Part shown: positions 1 to 12,085 of the stretch, one piece after another
How positions within the stretch are numbered: position 1 is the first letter of the stretch
How the letters are laid out: every line of letters begins with the position of its first letter
DNA from: Fratercula arctica
Lineage: Eukaryota > Chordata > Aves > Charadriiformes > Alcidae
Length of the DNA: 64,000 nt
Assembly (NCBI GenBank): GCA_947846985.1
Contig: CANTUZ010000005.1
Location: forward strand, 23,780,389-23,844,388
Reading direction: 5' to 3'
The notes under the pieces: generated by a model
The model's database searches: none
What the model saw: the letters and a program-made list of their open reading frames with translations, nothing else
Told to the model about the DNA's origin: nothing
Made by a program: the position numbers and the translations under genes

Positions 1-14
1 GGGGGGGGGGGGGG
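1..14. repeat. poly-G run at window start
   Basis: Fourteen consecutive G residues open the window and are followed by a purine-rich stretch. It is a simple homopolymer. It may continue upstream, or it may be sequencing or assembly noise at a difficult position. Confidence 0.9.
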
Positions 15-628
15 AGAGAAGAAAACTTTCATTAAATCATTAATTCTATTAGCTTTTTTTTATTTTATTTTAAAACTATAGAAAGGTTAATTCATAAAAA
101 ATTGTTTGCTGTATAGTGTAGTAAAATAGCTATTTGTAGAGTTACACTCTGATATAATTTAAATGCAGTGCTTTTAGATTTGTATTTCATTTTCCCCCTT
201 GCTGGTAACTTTCTCCAATACTCTCGGTTAGCATATTAGAGCTGGTTTAGAACCAGGGTAATAATTCTATGTATCCTCTTATTTTGATTTCTTATCAAGC
301 TGTAACCCAATGCTTATTAGTGTGGGTTTTTTTTAAAAAAAGTGTGGTTTTTTTTTTAAATAAGATTTTTTTTATTCTGAGAATCTTAGAATCACAGCAG
401 AAGCAAAGACAATTCACATAACAGAACTTTGAAAACAGGCAACCTATTTTTCCACACCTCCCAAATCAATAACCCTCTCTACTTCTTGTTCACTGTACAA
501 CATAATCCTGCAAACCAGGAAATGACTTAAATTCTACACAGCAGCATCTCAACTAAGCAGGTCTCTGAGGACTGGAAAGTCCACATGAAGTTTCACCTGC
601 AATTTCTTGGTAGGAATTTGCTGGCAAC

Positions 629-649
629 TTTTTTTTTTTTTTTTTTTTT
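629..649. repeat. poly-T homopolymer (21 bases)
   Basis: An uninterrupted run of T. No retroposed body or target-site duplication is visible beside it. Confidence 0.95.
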
Positions 650-812
650 AATACCAAAAATCAAACAAACTTTTGAGAGTGAATACATGTTGATAAGCTT
701 TTTAAATCCAAAAACTGTTGACAAACTTCGACAAACTTTCTGAGCTTGTTCTCCAGATATGGAGTGATCTTCCTATCCCTTACTCCTACAAATGTATGTA
801 TTTAAAATCTGA

Positions 813-840
813 ACACACACGCGCACACTCACAAACACTC
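813..840. repeat. impure (CA)n-type microsatellite
   Basis: Alternating AC dinucleotides with CG and TC interruptions. Confidence 0.8.
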
Positions 841-3800
841 GAGTCTATAATGTTCCAATTTCTCCACCTTTTTTTTAATATTCTGTGTTCTGATATTAAG
901 GTAAAAAAAGCTATGACATCGAAGTCTAGCTAGGCTGTTCTAGACCCTGAATTAGCATCAGGAATTGTAGGCCACCACGGGAAATCTGTAAGGCTCCCTA
1001 AGTGCATCTCTTCTGTCTCACCTCCACCTATTCGCAATGACTAAATTGCTCCTTCAAATACTCTTTTATACTCAGTATCTTTAATACACGAGAGCAACAA
1101 ATTAGAATAATATGCCCCACAAAATAATGTTGCCAATGGTATAGCCTTCTGAAACAGCAAAGATACTGACCTAAATTGCCACAGTTTTTCTAGGAAGTAG
1201 ACTGTACTGCCTGCCACAGAGAAAGGCAAAAACTCTCTAATGTCATTGCCAGTCTAACCAGGGAGAGGGAAAAGGGTAAGACAGGACTCTTTCCTGACTG
1301 CAAATCTGGAAATGGGTCTAACTCTGACAAAATATTGGTTTAATAAAAGTGAGTTTAACCATAATATAATTCTAACATAGTAAGGAAAGCGTACCAGACA
1401 TTCCAGTTGAGATTTCTCAGTACTAGTAGGTACACAGAAATATCTTACCTATAGACTGACTGAAATTCTTGAAACACCTACAGTTTTCATCACTCAGGGA
1501 AAATACTTCTTGCCCTTCTTCAGCTCATTCACAAAAAACAGGCTTCTCCATGAATATGAAGTCATCAAGGACATCAGTTCCTTCCTTTAGTGGCAAAACA
1601 AACTCCTTCTTCCAGTAACACATAATTCAATGCACTGATAAAACCGATCCAATGCATTTGATTTTATACCTATGCCAGGCTTGGACAGATCATTTATAAA
1701 GCAAACCTATGGTTGTAAAAAAAGGACATTGCATTCTCATTTGTCTTCAAACTGTTTGAACGTTTCAGTGTTGTACTGAGTTCATGAACAGCCCAGCATT
1801 TCCATACAATGTGCATTAAATGCACTAAGGTACCAACTCAGTACAATGCATAAATATGACTTTGACTTTGAACACATGAGTTGACTCTTTGAAGACATGT
1901 TAAGCAGAACTGATCAGAGAATAAGGTTTTTCCTGAAGTTTACACCTCTAATTTCCATTGAACTACCTGAGACAGCTATGAGCAAATTACAACAATAAGC
2001 AGAAAAGGTCCCACAGCTGCATGGAATGCTGTTGTTCTTGAGGGGTATTTTGACTTTCTTCAAATTTAAGGGCAGCAAATCACTCAAAGTCCATATTCTC
2101 ATCAGCCTGATCTAATCTCAGCATTTTAGACTTGTGGATGCTGATATGTCAAAAAAAAATTTCCTCTCTTGGCTCAAGGTGCTCATCAGCCATCTGGAAC
2201 TGCTTCCCTAGTCTCATCCATTATGTAAATGAGATGTAGTATTCGTTATGTTTCATCTACTGATACTAATACATTAATGTGGATGTTACAGCTTGAGCCC
2301 CTGAGAAGGAATTGGCTTCACATCACTCACTGGCTTGAGATCACATCCCATTACTTTTAATGGCCCTCTGGCATTTAAGGTCACTTGATTCTTAACACAG
2401 CAGATTTCTGTGATGTCAGTAAAATGGTAGCTACCCCTCCTCATTTCCTTGTCTTTCTTTTTCTCTTCCAAAGAAATTATAGTATTTCAGACCATTGCAT
2501 ATCTCATTTGTTCTATGGGATTCTAATTTCTTCATTTGCCTTCATGCCTTTTTACTGTTTGAGAATAAAACAGCTGAAAAGTTCTTTCTCTATCCTAGAA
2601 TAAAGCAGGGGGAAAGCAGGATTTAAAATATCAGGGAATTTGTTAACAGAATTAGAAAGGAGATTTCCACAGGAGCTGAAAAACAGTTCTGTTCAATATC
2701 TCATCTGTCTTTGATTTCTGATACGTTAAATGAGACAAATTCAGTCTGGCAATATCATACCTGTGTAAACAGTACTTAGTCACTCAAGTGAGTAACATGA
2801 AATCGATGTGTAAATAAGCATTACAGCTCTGTCCTTGAAAAGCATGGTTTGAAAGTGCTACAAACTCAGTCAGTCATGTTTATAACTATGAAGTACCATG
2901 CAGGATTGAGCCCTGTCAGAATAGGACAGAAGAATTTGATGGAAACAGTAGGCATATTCCAATCCAGTACCATTTAACTTTTAAATGAAGGCTTGCTACA
3001 TGTCAGGGATTTAACATGCTTGCTCAATATTCCAAATCACCTATAGTGTAAAAGAGGAAAGAAAAGTATGAAGTGCAATTAAAATCTGTCATTTAGCGTG
3101 GATAATTTAAATATGATTTTCCTGTATTAAAAAACTGCTTGCCAAATTCAGAGTGGAAATGAACTTTAAATGCAATCTAAACTTTCAGTGAGCTTTATGC
3201 AGAGAACTATCTGACTAGAAAATATAACCAAATTGGTTTTTTTCAGTTATGGAAATGCATTGCAATCAGTCAAGAAAAGTAAAACATGCATCTGTATTGA
3301 ATGAGGTAAACATGCATGTTATTAATAAATAATCTCAAAACTCTGCATTTTTTTCTTATTCAAGGAACCTTTGGCTACTTGAGCAACCTCAGAGTCTTGA
3401 GAAGGACTACTTAAATGAGAGGAGACAGCAAGATAGGATTACAGCAACTCTTCCTTTGAAGATGATAGGATTGGTAGAACATCTCAGTTCACAATTTTTA
3501 GCATTATATGAGGCTACAGCATGAAACATTTAATAAACATACACGTGATAATTTTCAAAGAAAGAACTAGCTAGATCTAAATTTGTCCATGCTGAGGTTG
3601 GATCATCAGATCATAAATGATCAGATGTAATAATGTGTTATTTGGGATGAGGACAGGTATAAATATATTATTTTCCTCTTTTGGGCTATTCTTTCTTTTT
3701 TCTTGTTATATATCTGTATTTATCATCTTGAAACAAACCATAATGTTTTGCCTCATAGTAAAATGGACACAAAAAATATAGTTTTGTATTCTCCATTTTA

Positions 3801-5165
3801 TCATAAACAATATTAACAGACATTCACTTGCATTTTCAATTTAAACTCAAAATGAGAATGATAGGTAGAAAATTTTTCTGCAATAAATGATCTCCTTTCA
3901 CATCCTGGAAGAACAAATTTTCTTCACTGATATCAGCAGCTCTAAACAAACTGCACCATGAGATTATTCTGTAGGACTAGTTGTCATATGCCCAATAGTT
4001 GATTCAAGGATGGATTAGATGCTGGCAGTTTTTGCATATTCATCACACCTGTGTGTTTTTACACCAATCTTCAGTTTAGCAGGGGGAGAGAGAGATGTTA
4101 GCAAACAGTATTTATTCTTGTTCAGTAAGGAGAGGTTTTCTTGAATTTTAACTCTGCTACTCTTTATCTGCTTTTTCACATTATCGCTGCATGTTGTTAT
4201 TTTCTCGCTTTCTGAATTCAGTCACAGGGGGGTATCTGACTTCATGGCTAAACTATCAAATTCAGTATTGTCCTTTATTCAGCATATCCTATTTAGAGTT
4301 TGTTTGTGTGGCAGTATATGATATGCACTTGCTACCTGCAGCAATATCTGATTACGAATGCAGTTCTCCTCCCACAGAGTGCTGGAGACTTTTGAACAAA
4401 TTATGCTTTAGCACTGACATCAAATGAGCTTTCCAAATTTAAAGTTGAATTGGTTTCAGAGTTTTGCAAGGGAAAATGATGCCATTTTTATGGCTGCTGT
4501 TTACTATGTTGTTATTCACTGATGCTAAATGTCAGGTATGAAAAGTCACTGCTACCAATTAACAGTTTAATTAGAATTGCAAAGACAACTTGTAATTGTG
4601 CACGTATTCCAGTCAGTTGCCAAAGTCTGCTACAGATCCAAATGAAACAAGAATTAAAGTAAAAGTAAACTATTTTAAATACATTCTTCAAACCTGTCAT
4701 ATTGAAGTGAAAATTCTTCTTTTTTAAGAAGGTTAATTCTTGACTGGAATATTTTGTAGAATAACACATGCATAGAAACAGAAGATTACCAAATATCATG
4801 GCACAGCTGGAAAGAAACAGTTTAGTAACACATTGGTTTCAAAACAGGCTAATTTTATCAGAACTAAACTAATAGCTTTGAATTTCTGCAGCAAGTGTAG
4901 TTTGCAAAGTCAGATTAATCTCACTGAATTCAAGCTTGTATTGTACTTGTTCACAAACAGAAACATTCATTAATTCAGATTCAGGTTGTAAGTTACATAT
5001 GAAATCCAAATATTTGAGAGCTGGGACATCATTACAGTTTTGCAAAAGGAATTAGCTTTCCACTGTGCAATATACTGTGAAATAGATTGCACCTGTGCCA
5101 GTAACTGTAGTGAATACAGGAAGTAAAAGCATCATTTTGCATACCTAGTTGTGTACCCCCAGTTT

Positions 5166-5272
5166 CCATTCTGCTCACAGTGCAGAATGGGCTGTTTTGG
5201 TCTGTATTAGAAGTAGAGGATCAAGTACCAGCATCCTCTGAATCTCAAGTGTTCCCCACGCCAAAACGTGGG
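5166..5272. other. cluster of three short perfect hairpins
   Basis: Three inverted repeats follow one another in 107 bases. The first is CCATTCTGC/GCAGAATGG (arms 5166-5174 and 5182-5190, 7-nt loop). The second is AGAGGAT/ATCCTCT (5215-5221 and 5233-5239, 11-nt loop). The third is CCCACG/CGTGGG (5255-5260 and 5267-5272, 6-nt loop). All stems are perfect. No match to a known structured RNA is recognised, and chance is possible for each hairpin taken alone. Confidence 0.5.
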
Positions 5273-5725
5273 CTTGCCTCCAAGTAATGTGGATACTCAG
5301 TAAGTCCAGACTTGAGAATGGGCAGAGATATGCTTGAAAGCTGGGTAGACATAGTCAGAAGTAGGCTGGTTTGGTTCCTCGGGTGAATTAGTATTATATA
5401 TTTTTATTTGTTCTGTCAGGTTATAAACTATATCCTGCAATGAGCCATAGTGGGAGGCATTACACTATCTGTACTTCCAACATCATGGTATGGTTTTAAT
5501 TATCTGTGTTGACAGATTTGAGTGAAGATGTACTGATGTGAAAAATCATCAGTTTTTCAACTGCAGTTACAGATCAATTTTTTTTGTCTATTTAGGAAGG
5601 AAAGATAATTTTATAGCAGGAAAATGAAAAAGTCTGTCAATTTTAAAACAGGCTTAAAATTTTATAAAAATTCAGCTTTTGTTTCTATATGCACTCTGAT
5701 AGTATGACTGTTCAATTTAACACCA

Positions 5726-5751
5726 CCCCACCCCCCTCCTCCCCACCCCCC
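5726..5751 (-). other. C-rich tract; G-quadruplex motif on minus strand
   Basis: The plus strand has C runs of 4, 6, 4 and 6 separated by 1 to 4 bases and followed by an A run. Read on the minus strand this meets the canonical rule of four runs of at least three G with loops of 1-7. The plus strand could form an i-motif. No gene start is evident nearby. Confidence 0.75.
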
Positions 5752-6228
5752 AAAAAAAAGAGTGCAAGTCTAGGTATGAAGATCTCTAAAGAACTGATAG
5801 AATTGCTGATTCTGTCTAAAACAGATGAGATAAGGAAAATGGTTTGTGCAAGAAGCAAATCCTAAAGCAGGTCCTAAGCTCTGCTCGCAAGCTAAGAAGA
5901 TCAGTTTCCAATGAAACAAGGCTGCCCTGTTTACAGAGCAATTTAGGGGCAGATTTTGAAAAGCCGACAGAGAATGTGCACTGGACAGAAGAAATCTCCC
6001 TGAAATCATACTGAAACCTTTCTGGATGAATGGGATGAGACGGATTCTACATTTCCACACCTGTCAGTCTGCTCCGAAGAGCGCTGTGCTCAAACCATGG
6101 TAAACGCATTGCTGTTATGCGGAAAAGTCTCTACACTCTGAGAAAACGGGCCTCTAACTTGTGTTTGGCCCTCATCTTGCTTTTTTACCTTAAGTACAGA
6201 TTCTTAATGAGGTTGACATATGTTGTAA

Positions 6229-6537
6229 TTGGTGCACTTGCTACTAATAATACTCCCTAAATCTATCTGGTCTTCTTCCAACAATCAAAGTTTAAAGAAA
6301 CTACTGGTGGAAGAACTCATGGCTCGTGGAGCAGAACTTCTGTGGAGAGAAGGACAGGGCTGGCTTCTCTTTCCAGTGGAAACAGCATTTCAAAGTAATT
6401 TGTCCAAGAAACATCTGGGAGTTGTAAGTCTTTTATTACAAACACACAGATGTTGGGACTGGAAATTAATTTTGTGGCTTTGTTTGTCACCTTCTGGAAT
6501 GGAATTAAACCAGTGCCTTGAAGACTTCTCTCTGTAA
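6229..6537 (+). other. open frame of 102 codons next to a splice-donor-like site
   Basis: The frame starts at an ATG or GTG-type codon near 6229 and stops at about 6537. Its middle (about 6300-6425) is richer in GC than its surroundings and would encode a leucine- and glutamate-rich stretch. A donor-like GTAAGT lies at 6426 after GGGAGTT, but the possible acceptor near 6288 (CAATCAAAG) is weak. I recognise no protein family. An overlapping minus-strand frame of similar length (6317-6610) argues that both may be open by chance. Low confidence as a gene. Confidence 0.15.
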
Positions 6538-7499
6538 AGACTACTCTGCTTTCTTGTTTGCTGGTTTGTTCTTCCCTCATCAACATCCACGCAGCGTGAA
6601 AATGAAACATATCCTCCCTGCTTCAGTAATGTTGAAATCCACTGCTGCTCCTGCTTTCATGGAGTGGGAGGAGGTGAAGATCTGGGTGTGTTGAAATCTC
6701 TGGCAGGCACACCAGTTCCTCTTTACTTATTGCTACCTTTTGTTCAGACAAAGCCATGTACACAACACAAAGGCAATTTCAAATGTCCACATTCTGTTAA
6801 TCAACATCAGTACATGTCACAGCAGCTTAAGCAAATGTTTTTGGTTTGTTTTTTTTTTTTTTCGGTACATGACTCATTACTGCAGGTGAGCAGCAGGTGA
6901 GAATATACTGTCAGAATTGCCCCTAGACAGAGAGCTGAAGAGAACACCCCTACTTTGAAAACACCTTGTTCTCATTCTCTTTCTTCGCAAACAGTACTAA
7001 ATTGAAGATTATTAGCTGCATAAAATCCAGACAGGGAATTTCAAGCTGCTGACACTGTGGCATTGAATATACAGACCTCAGCAGCAAGACGCCAGCAGCA
7101 ATCTGAAACAACCATCACTAGACCCCCCATCTAATAACTATGGATTCAGAGCGTCGTTGGATGTGCAACCTCCCAAGGTTATTGACTAGCAATCCTATTT
7201 CTGCTAATAGTAGATGCTCCTATTTCTCTTATAATTAGTCACCAAGGAGTTTTTATGAAGGTTATTGGGTTGAAAGTTATTGCTGTGATTTGTTTTAAGG
7301 AGGAAGGAAAACACGCACACACTTAAACACACACTCACACACATACAGAGCAGAGGAAATTACCCTTCTACCATTCATTAGCAATAGTCACAGTTACCTC
7401 TGGCATTTTGTGTGTACGTTGAGAGCCTTTTATGCTCTGCATCCTCTGAGTGATTATTGTGCTGGGAGAGGCTGGGACCTGAACATCTGCAACTTCCCT
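6538..7499. other. unique non-coding sequence with an impure CA repeat
   Basis: No supported gene. It contains an interrupted CA microsatellite at 7307-7347 and a T run near 6850. Short open frames show no domain. Confidence 0.65.
7307..7347. repeat. interrupted (CA)n microsatellite
   Basis: AC dinucleotides with CG, TTAA and TC interruptions over about 40 bases. Confidence 0.85.
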
Positions 7500-8060
7500 A
7501 AAGCCAGTTAAGTCAGCGGGATCTGCAATGGCCACCTAACTTAAACACACCAGATAGTCCTGGATCTAGCAGGCAGAACATTAAATCTTTCCTCCAGCAG
7601 ACAATGTGACGGCGCTTCCCTCTGCGGGTGAGCGAGGCTGTTCTCTCTACATTGTAAACTGCAAATGGCCAGAGGGAGCAGAGGTCCTCCTTAATCAATG
7701 CTGATCTTTCTCATTTATTTGGTTTTAAATAAAAGTTTCACAACTTTGCCTGGCGATTCAACAATGGTGTGGTCAGCAAGCTGGCATGACATCAGATTAA
7801 TGCCTTCTGGTTTAGACTTCCCCCTAAAGGTCAAAGGAATGAGGCGTGAATAGATAAACAGACTCATCAATAATAATATCTTTTATTTTCCGGACTGATG
7901 AGCCGTAAATCAGATTGTTAGCACACTGTGATGTGTGGATGCAGGCAGGTTTTAATACCCATAAAGACAGCTGTATCTGCAACATGGGAAGCTTAAATTT
8001 TAGTTTAAATATTTTGAGGATGAATACTGAAATGACAGATTCCACAGTGCTTCTACCATA
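7500..8060. promoter_or_regulatory. candidate cis-regulatory (conserved-noncoding-like) block
   Basis: This block has balanced composition and few simple runs, unlike the AT-rich flanks. It carries recognisable developmental transcription-factor words: AACAATGG (SOX-type) at 7760-7767 and AGGTCAAAGG (nuclear-receptor half-site with a following AAAGG, ROR/HNF4-like) at 7828-7837. Motifs of this length occur by chance. The call is an inference from composition and motif presence, with no alignment behind it. Confidence 0.25.
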
Positions 8061-11000
8061 ATAAGCACTGAAAGCTGTAACTGAAAAAGCACAGCCTGGG
8101 CTTGGGTTCCAACTGGTCTATTCATTCACCACTGAAGAAAAGTAGAGCTCGTTTCTGGCATTCTGTAGAAATCTGACCAAAAAAAAGGGTTGGCTGGGGG
8201 GACACATGCAGTGCTGCAGTAATAAGAGTGCTCTGCACAGTCTCAGGGACGTGCGCTTGCTTGGAATGCTCAGATCCACGCAAACACATCAGCATCCATC
8301 TGCCACTGCCCTTGCCTTCACCAGTGACTGCATCGCTTGCATTTTAATGCAGCGATCCTCTGCAGAGTGTGCCTAAATAGCAGGCAGAGTTTGTGAAAAT
8401 GAGGTCAATTACTCTCTATTCTGGTCCTTCCAAAGTCTCAGAGAGGACCAAAAAGTAGGATTTTTGGCTGAATATCAGGAGACACAAGCCCTTTTTTCCA
8501 AACAGGTAAGGCTCAGTGTTTTTAACATTTTCTGTCTGCAAAGCTTTGCAAAGGTCTGTGTCACGTGAATAACCACGAAGTTATCCAAACAGAGAAGATG
8601 CATAGCTCTGCAATAATGTAATTCATTTTCTAAACCAACCAGAAAGCACCACACATTTTCCCAGTAGACAACTCAAGCTTCTTTTCCCATAGTATTCTAT
8701 TTTTAACAAGACTTCTTCCCTAAACCACAAAAATTAAACTCTTAGTACCTACTGCAAAATTCTCAGCCCACGTTTGCTAAATTAAACAAATATATTTGTA
8801 CATTTCAAACGGAAAGCCTCTTAAAGCCACTTTTAGAAACATATTTCTGTCATTTGAGACACAAATTTCTTTTCTCATTTCCTAAATATACATTTTTGCT
8901 TCAAGGGTTGGTATTTTGCATTCAGTTCCAGCATGCTCAGCTATTGTCTCCCCTATCGCAATGTTATCAGATGTTCTGCAGGTTGACAGTTATTACCGTG
9001 TGCCAAGAGAAAATGAAGTCAGCGCAGTTACATGTGCTTTTTCCGTGGCCAGTATGCGTGATATCATCCTAATCAGTGTATCATTCATGAGTCTTCTCAC
9101 CTCGTTTCCAGGCTTGATTTAAGATACATTTTGAAAACATAAAATCAGTGTGTGTGACATTCTGTTCTTTATCTATTCCAGTTTAGAAATAATTTTAAAA
9201 GTTACATATTGCTGAGGCTACTTGTGATTCATTAAACTAATGTTCTGCTCCTGGCAAATGACCTGTGTCCTATAAAAGGACATAAAAAGTAGAAAGAAGC
9301 TAGACTTGAATTATTTTTTTTTTTTTAAAGTGACACCAGAAAGATAAAATTTGTGTATGAAATGTGGGGAAAAATTATTGCCAGTATGCAATAGGGCTTT
9401 AGTACTCAAAAACATTTTTGCTTTGTATTTTATTGTCTGAGACAAAGTCTCTAGATTTTCTCATCTTTCTTTAATTCTTTTTTTTTTTTTTCCTGATTTG
9501 GTGATTTTTTTTTTCCTCTGACATGACATTGCAGTGTTCTGACATGCAAATATATGTCTGCAGTCCCTCTATGGGGAGAATTAGGAAGTTTGTGAATCTT
9601 TATACATGTACAATTATTTTCTTAACTTTTAAATGCATATTATATATCAGAAATGTTACGTTTTAACTTCATATGTCATTGTATATTTTGTATTGATATT
9701 TTAAATTCATACATATATTTTGGTTTTGGAACAAGACTGTTTTCAGGTTCTTGGCTTTTCTTCACTATATGTGTAATTAGAGACTCGGTATGATTTTTTA
9801 AAAAATGAAATTATACTTTATATACTATCTGGAATCTAAGAGGCATTATGAAAACATCAAATAATTTGAATCCCAAAATAGAACTATTTATTATCAGTAA
9901 TGGAAGTTAGAAGATGGTTTTTCAATGAGGACTAAGTTTTCTGAAAACAAACACAAACATAAGAGGAAAAAAAATCATAAGTTTTCCCCCAAACAAGATT
10001 TCTTTTAAGCATAAGATTATTGTTATTGAGAAATATATAAGAAGAATACTTATCAGCTCACTGAAGTTCTGATATGTCTTCTGTGCATATTAATATAAAG
10101 TTGAACTATCTGGGAATATTATTTCTCCTCCTCCTTCTTCTCCTATGGAGAAAAAGACTGGTTTGTTACATTCAAAAAGCTACTTAAATTTTGAAAAATC
10201 TTTGAATTAAGATAGTAAAAAAAAAGCAAGTGGAGTAGAGAAATTAGAAATTTTAATCTTCATTTCAGAGAAGCTCCACTTTGAAATTATTGACCTAGTA
10301 ATGGTAATTTGAAACTAAACTGTAAAGATTAAACAAACGTTTCACAATTATCAGAATATTTCAATTTATTGACCAAGTAATTTGATAGCTTAATTTTTCT
10401 TTAATATTTTTGTTTATATCTTTGGTGATTTCAATGTGGAATTTAATATGAAAGTGCACAGACAGAATTAAAAAATGTGAAATACACTTCCCAATCAGTT
10501 CTAAAATAATATCCCACTTTTGTGTGAGTATAACCTGAGTAGACACCTATCGCTGCAAAATTTATTTCCTACAGTTGTGCAAGTACTCCTATATTAGTCT
10601 GTCCAAAATAATAACTAATTAGGCATACATCTAGAAATCAATTTAACAAATATGCAGAAGCATGAATGTCTTTTTATATTAGGAATTATATCCCACATTT
10701 AATATAATTAGAGCAACAATGTAAATTACCATCTGATTACTTCTTAATGTTACCACTACACTTAAGTTATAAATAAATCTGCATCTTAGCAGAATGATGC
10801 TGCACTTACTGAACTTAAAGCTATCACTGTTTATAACATTCACAACTGACTACATTGATCAAATTTAGCTTTAATGTGTGAATTTTGTCTGCTAATAACC
10901 CTATAGTTTTCTTTGTTAAAAGACTTTATCAAATAGCTTTTGAAAAAAATCCAAAATTTTGTGTTTTCAAAATAACAGTTTTCTTTGATAAATAGCTGTA

Positions 11001-11775
11001 AGTATATGGCTAGGATATTAATTCTTTCTAACTTGAATGACAATGCAGTATTTCTAATTGTGGATAAGGAACATTAAAAAGAAGAAGAAGAAATAAAAGG
11101 AGGAAATAGCAACAAGTATCTACTGGACAATAATGAAAAAGTTATTTTCTGATTTTCTTTTTCTGTGAGTCAAAATGGGAATTTCATTTTGAAAATCACA
11201 AACTATTTCCTATAAACTAACAGAATACTGTTGTTAATACACATGGGTTTTTTTTGGAATACTGTTTAAATTCAAATCCAGTTTTAAAATAAAAAGAAAA
11301 TCTGAAATCAGTTTTAAACCAGTAAATCTTTCTGTTTGTGAAATGGAGCATTTAGAATTCTAAATGTTGACACAGAAACTTCAGATATTGGACATTTTAC
11401 CCCCTTTTTTTTCTTTGACTAAGTAGTCAATCGTTATTTCTTCAAGATCTTTTCTCTTCAAAAGGCTCTGGAGTGAGTGTAAACACCTTAATGAACCAAA
11501 GAGACAAGCTCCTCCAAGCAAGAAAAAGCAGGGAAGTAAGATTTTTTACATTGTTATTTATTTTAGAATTCATTTGATCTGGCCGTCAGTCTGAAAGACA
11601 AAACCAACCAGTGACTGATTGAAAGCGTCCTCCTTTGTAAAGCATGAGGAATTTCAGGACTTGATTTTCTTTTATTACACAGCAAATCATCATGGAAAAC
11701 TTCACCACCCCAAGAATTTCTAAGCAAAAGCTGATCAAAACCTTACAATAGATATTTATAGCATTGTAGACTGGA
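8061..11775. other. unique sequence, becoming strongly AT-rich after about 9300
   Basis: No supported gene. A donor-like CAG/GTAAGG lies at 8506-8507 with a modest acceptor-like TTTTAATGCAG upstream at about 8341-8351, but the pair is unconvincing. T runs lie near 9310, 9480 and 9505, and a CTCCTCCTCC-type pyrimidine stretch lies near 10125. Open frames are short and without domains. Confidence 0.65.
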
Positions 11776-12085
11776 AGGAAGACAAAAGACCCTCTTCTTC
11801 CTCCTCTGTGCTGTCAGGGCCCTGAGCGCATCCATGGGGACAGACTGCCCTGGTGAGTCCCCCAGGACCCCCATGCACCCTCTGCCCCAGCCCCAAGGCT
11901 CCATTTCAGCTTCAGCTGATGATGTCTGGGAATGGCTCAAGGGAGAGAAGGGCCACAGCTTGCTCCTGGCACCCAGTTTGGGTGAGACTACACTGACTGG
12001 GAAAAAAACAAGGAAGAAGAACAGCATCACCTGCCTGAGCATGAACCGCGTCATTTGCCCTCAGATGCAGAGAATGGTCTCTGGC
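11776..12085. other. GC-rich patch of unknown origin
   Basis: About 300 bases stand out as GC-rich and C/G-homopolymer-rich in an AT-rich setting. Overlapping open frames exist on both strands: 11834-12106 plus (90 codons, proline-rich start) and 11743-12054 minus (103 codons). Neither shows a recognisable domain. It could be a fragment of an interspersed element such as an LTR or an LTR-like insert, or an old retrocopy. I cannot name the family. Confidence 0.4.

Larger units (their letters stand above)
15..5165. other. unique AT-rich non-coding sequence
   Basis: No supported gene. Short open frames (for example 718-933, 4191-4427 and 4512-4799) have no recognisable domain and are of the length expected by chance in AT-rich DNA. 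Inside are a 21-base T run at 629-649 and an impure CA/CG repeat at 813-840. Nothing else stands out. Confidence 0.7.

Noticed and set aside
7890..7920. Hammerhead-ribozyme-like CTGATGAG
   Set aside because: The required downstream GAAA core and flanking stem sequences are absent (the sequence continues CCGTAAATC).
7890..8035. C/D box snoRNA suggested by TGATGA and a later CTGA
   Set aside because: The boxes are too far apart and no terminal stem is seen.
8352..8506. Exon-like segment before GTAAGG at 8507
   Set aside because: The acceptor side (TTTTAATGCAG) lacks a convincing pyrimidine tract, so the pair is no better than chance.
9268..9280. TATA-box-like CCTATAAAAGG
   Set aside because: Such words are common in AT-rich DNA, and no exon-like segment or open frame follows at a suitable distance.
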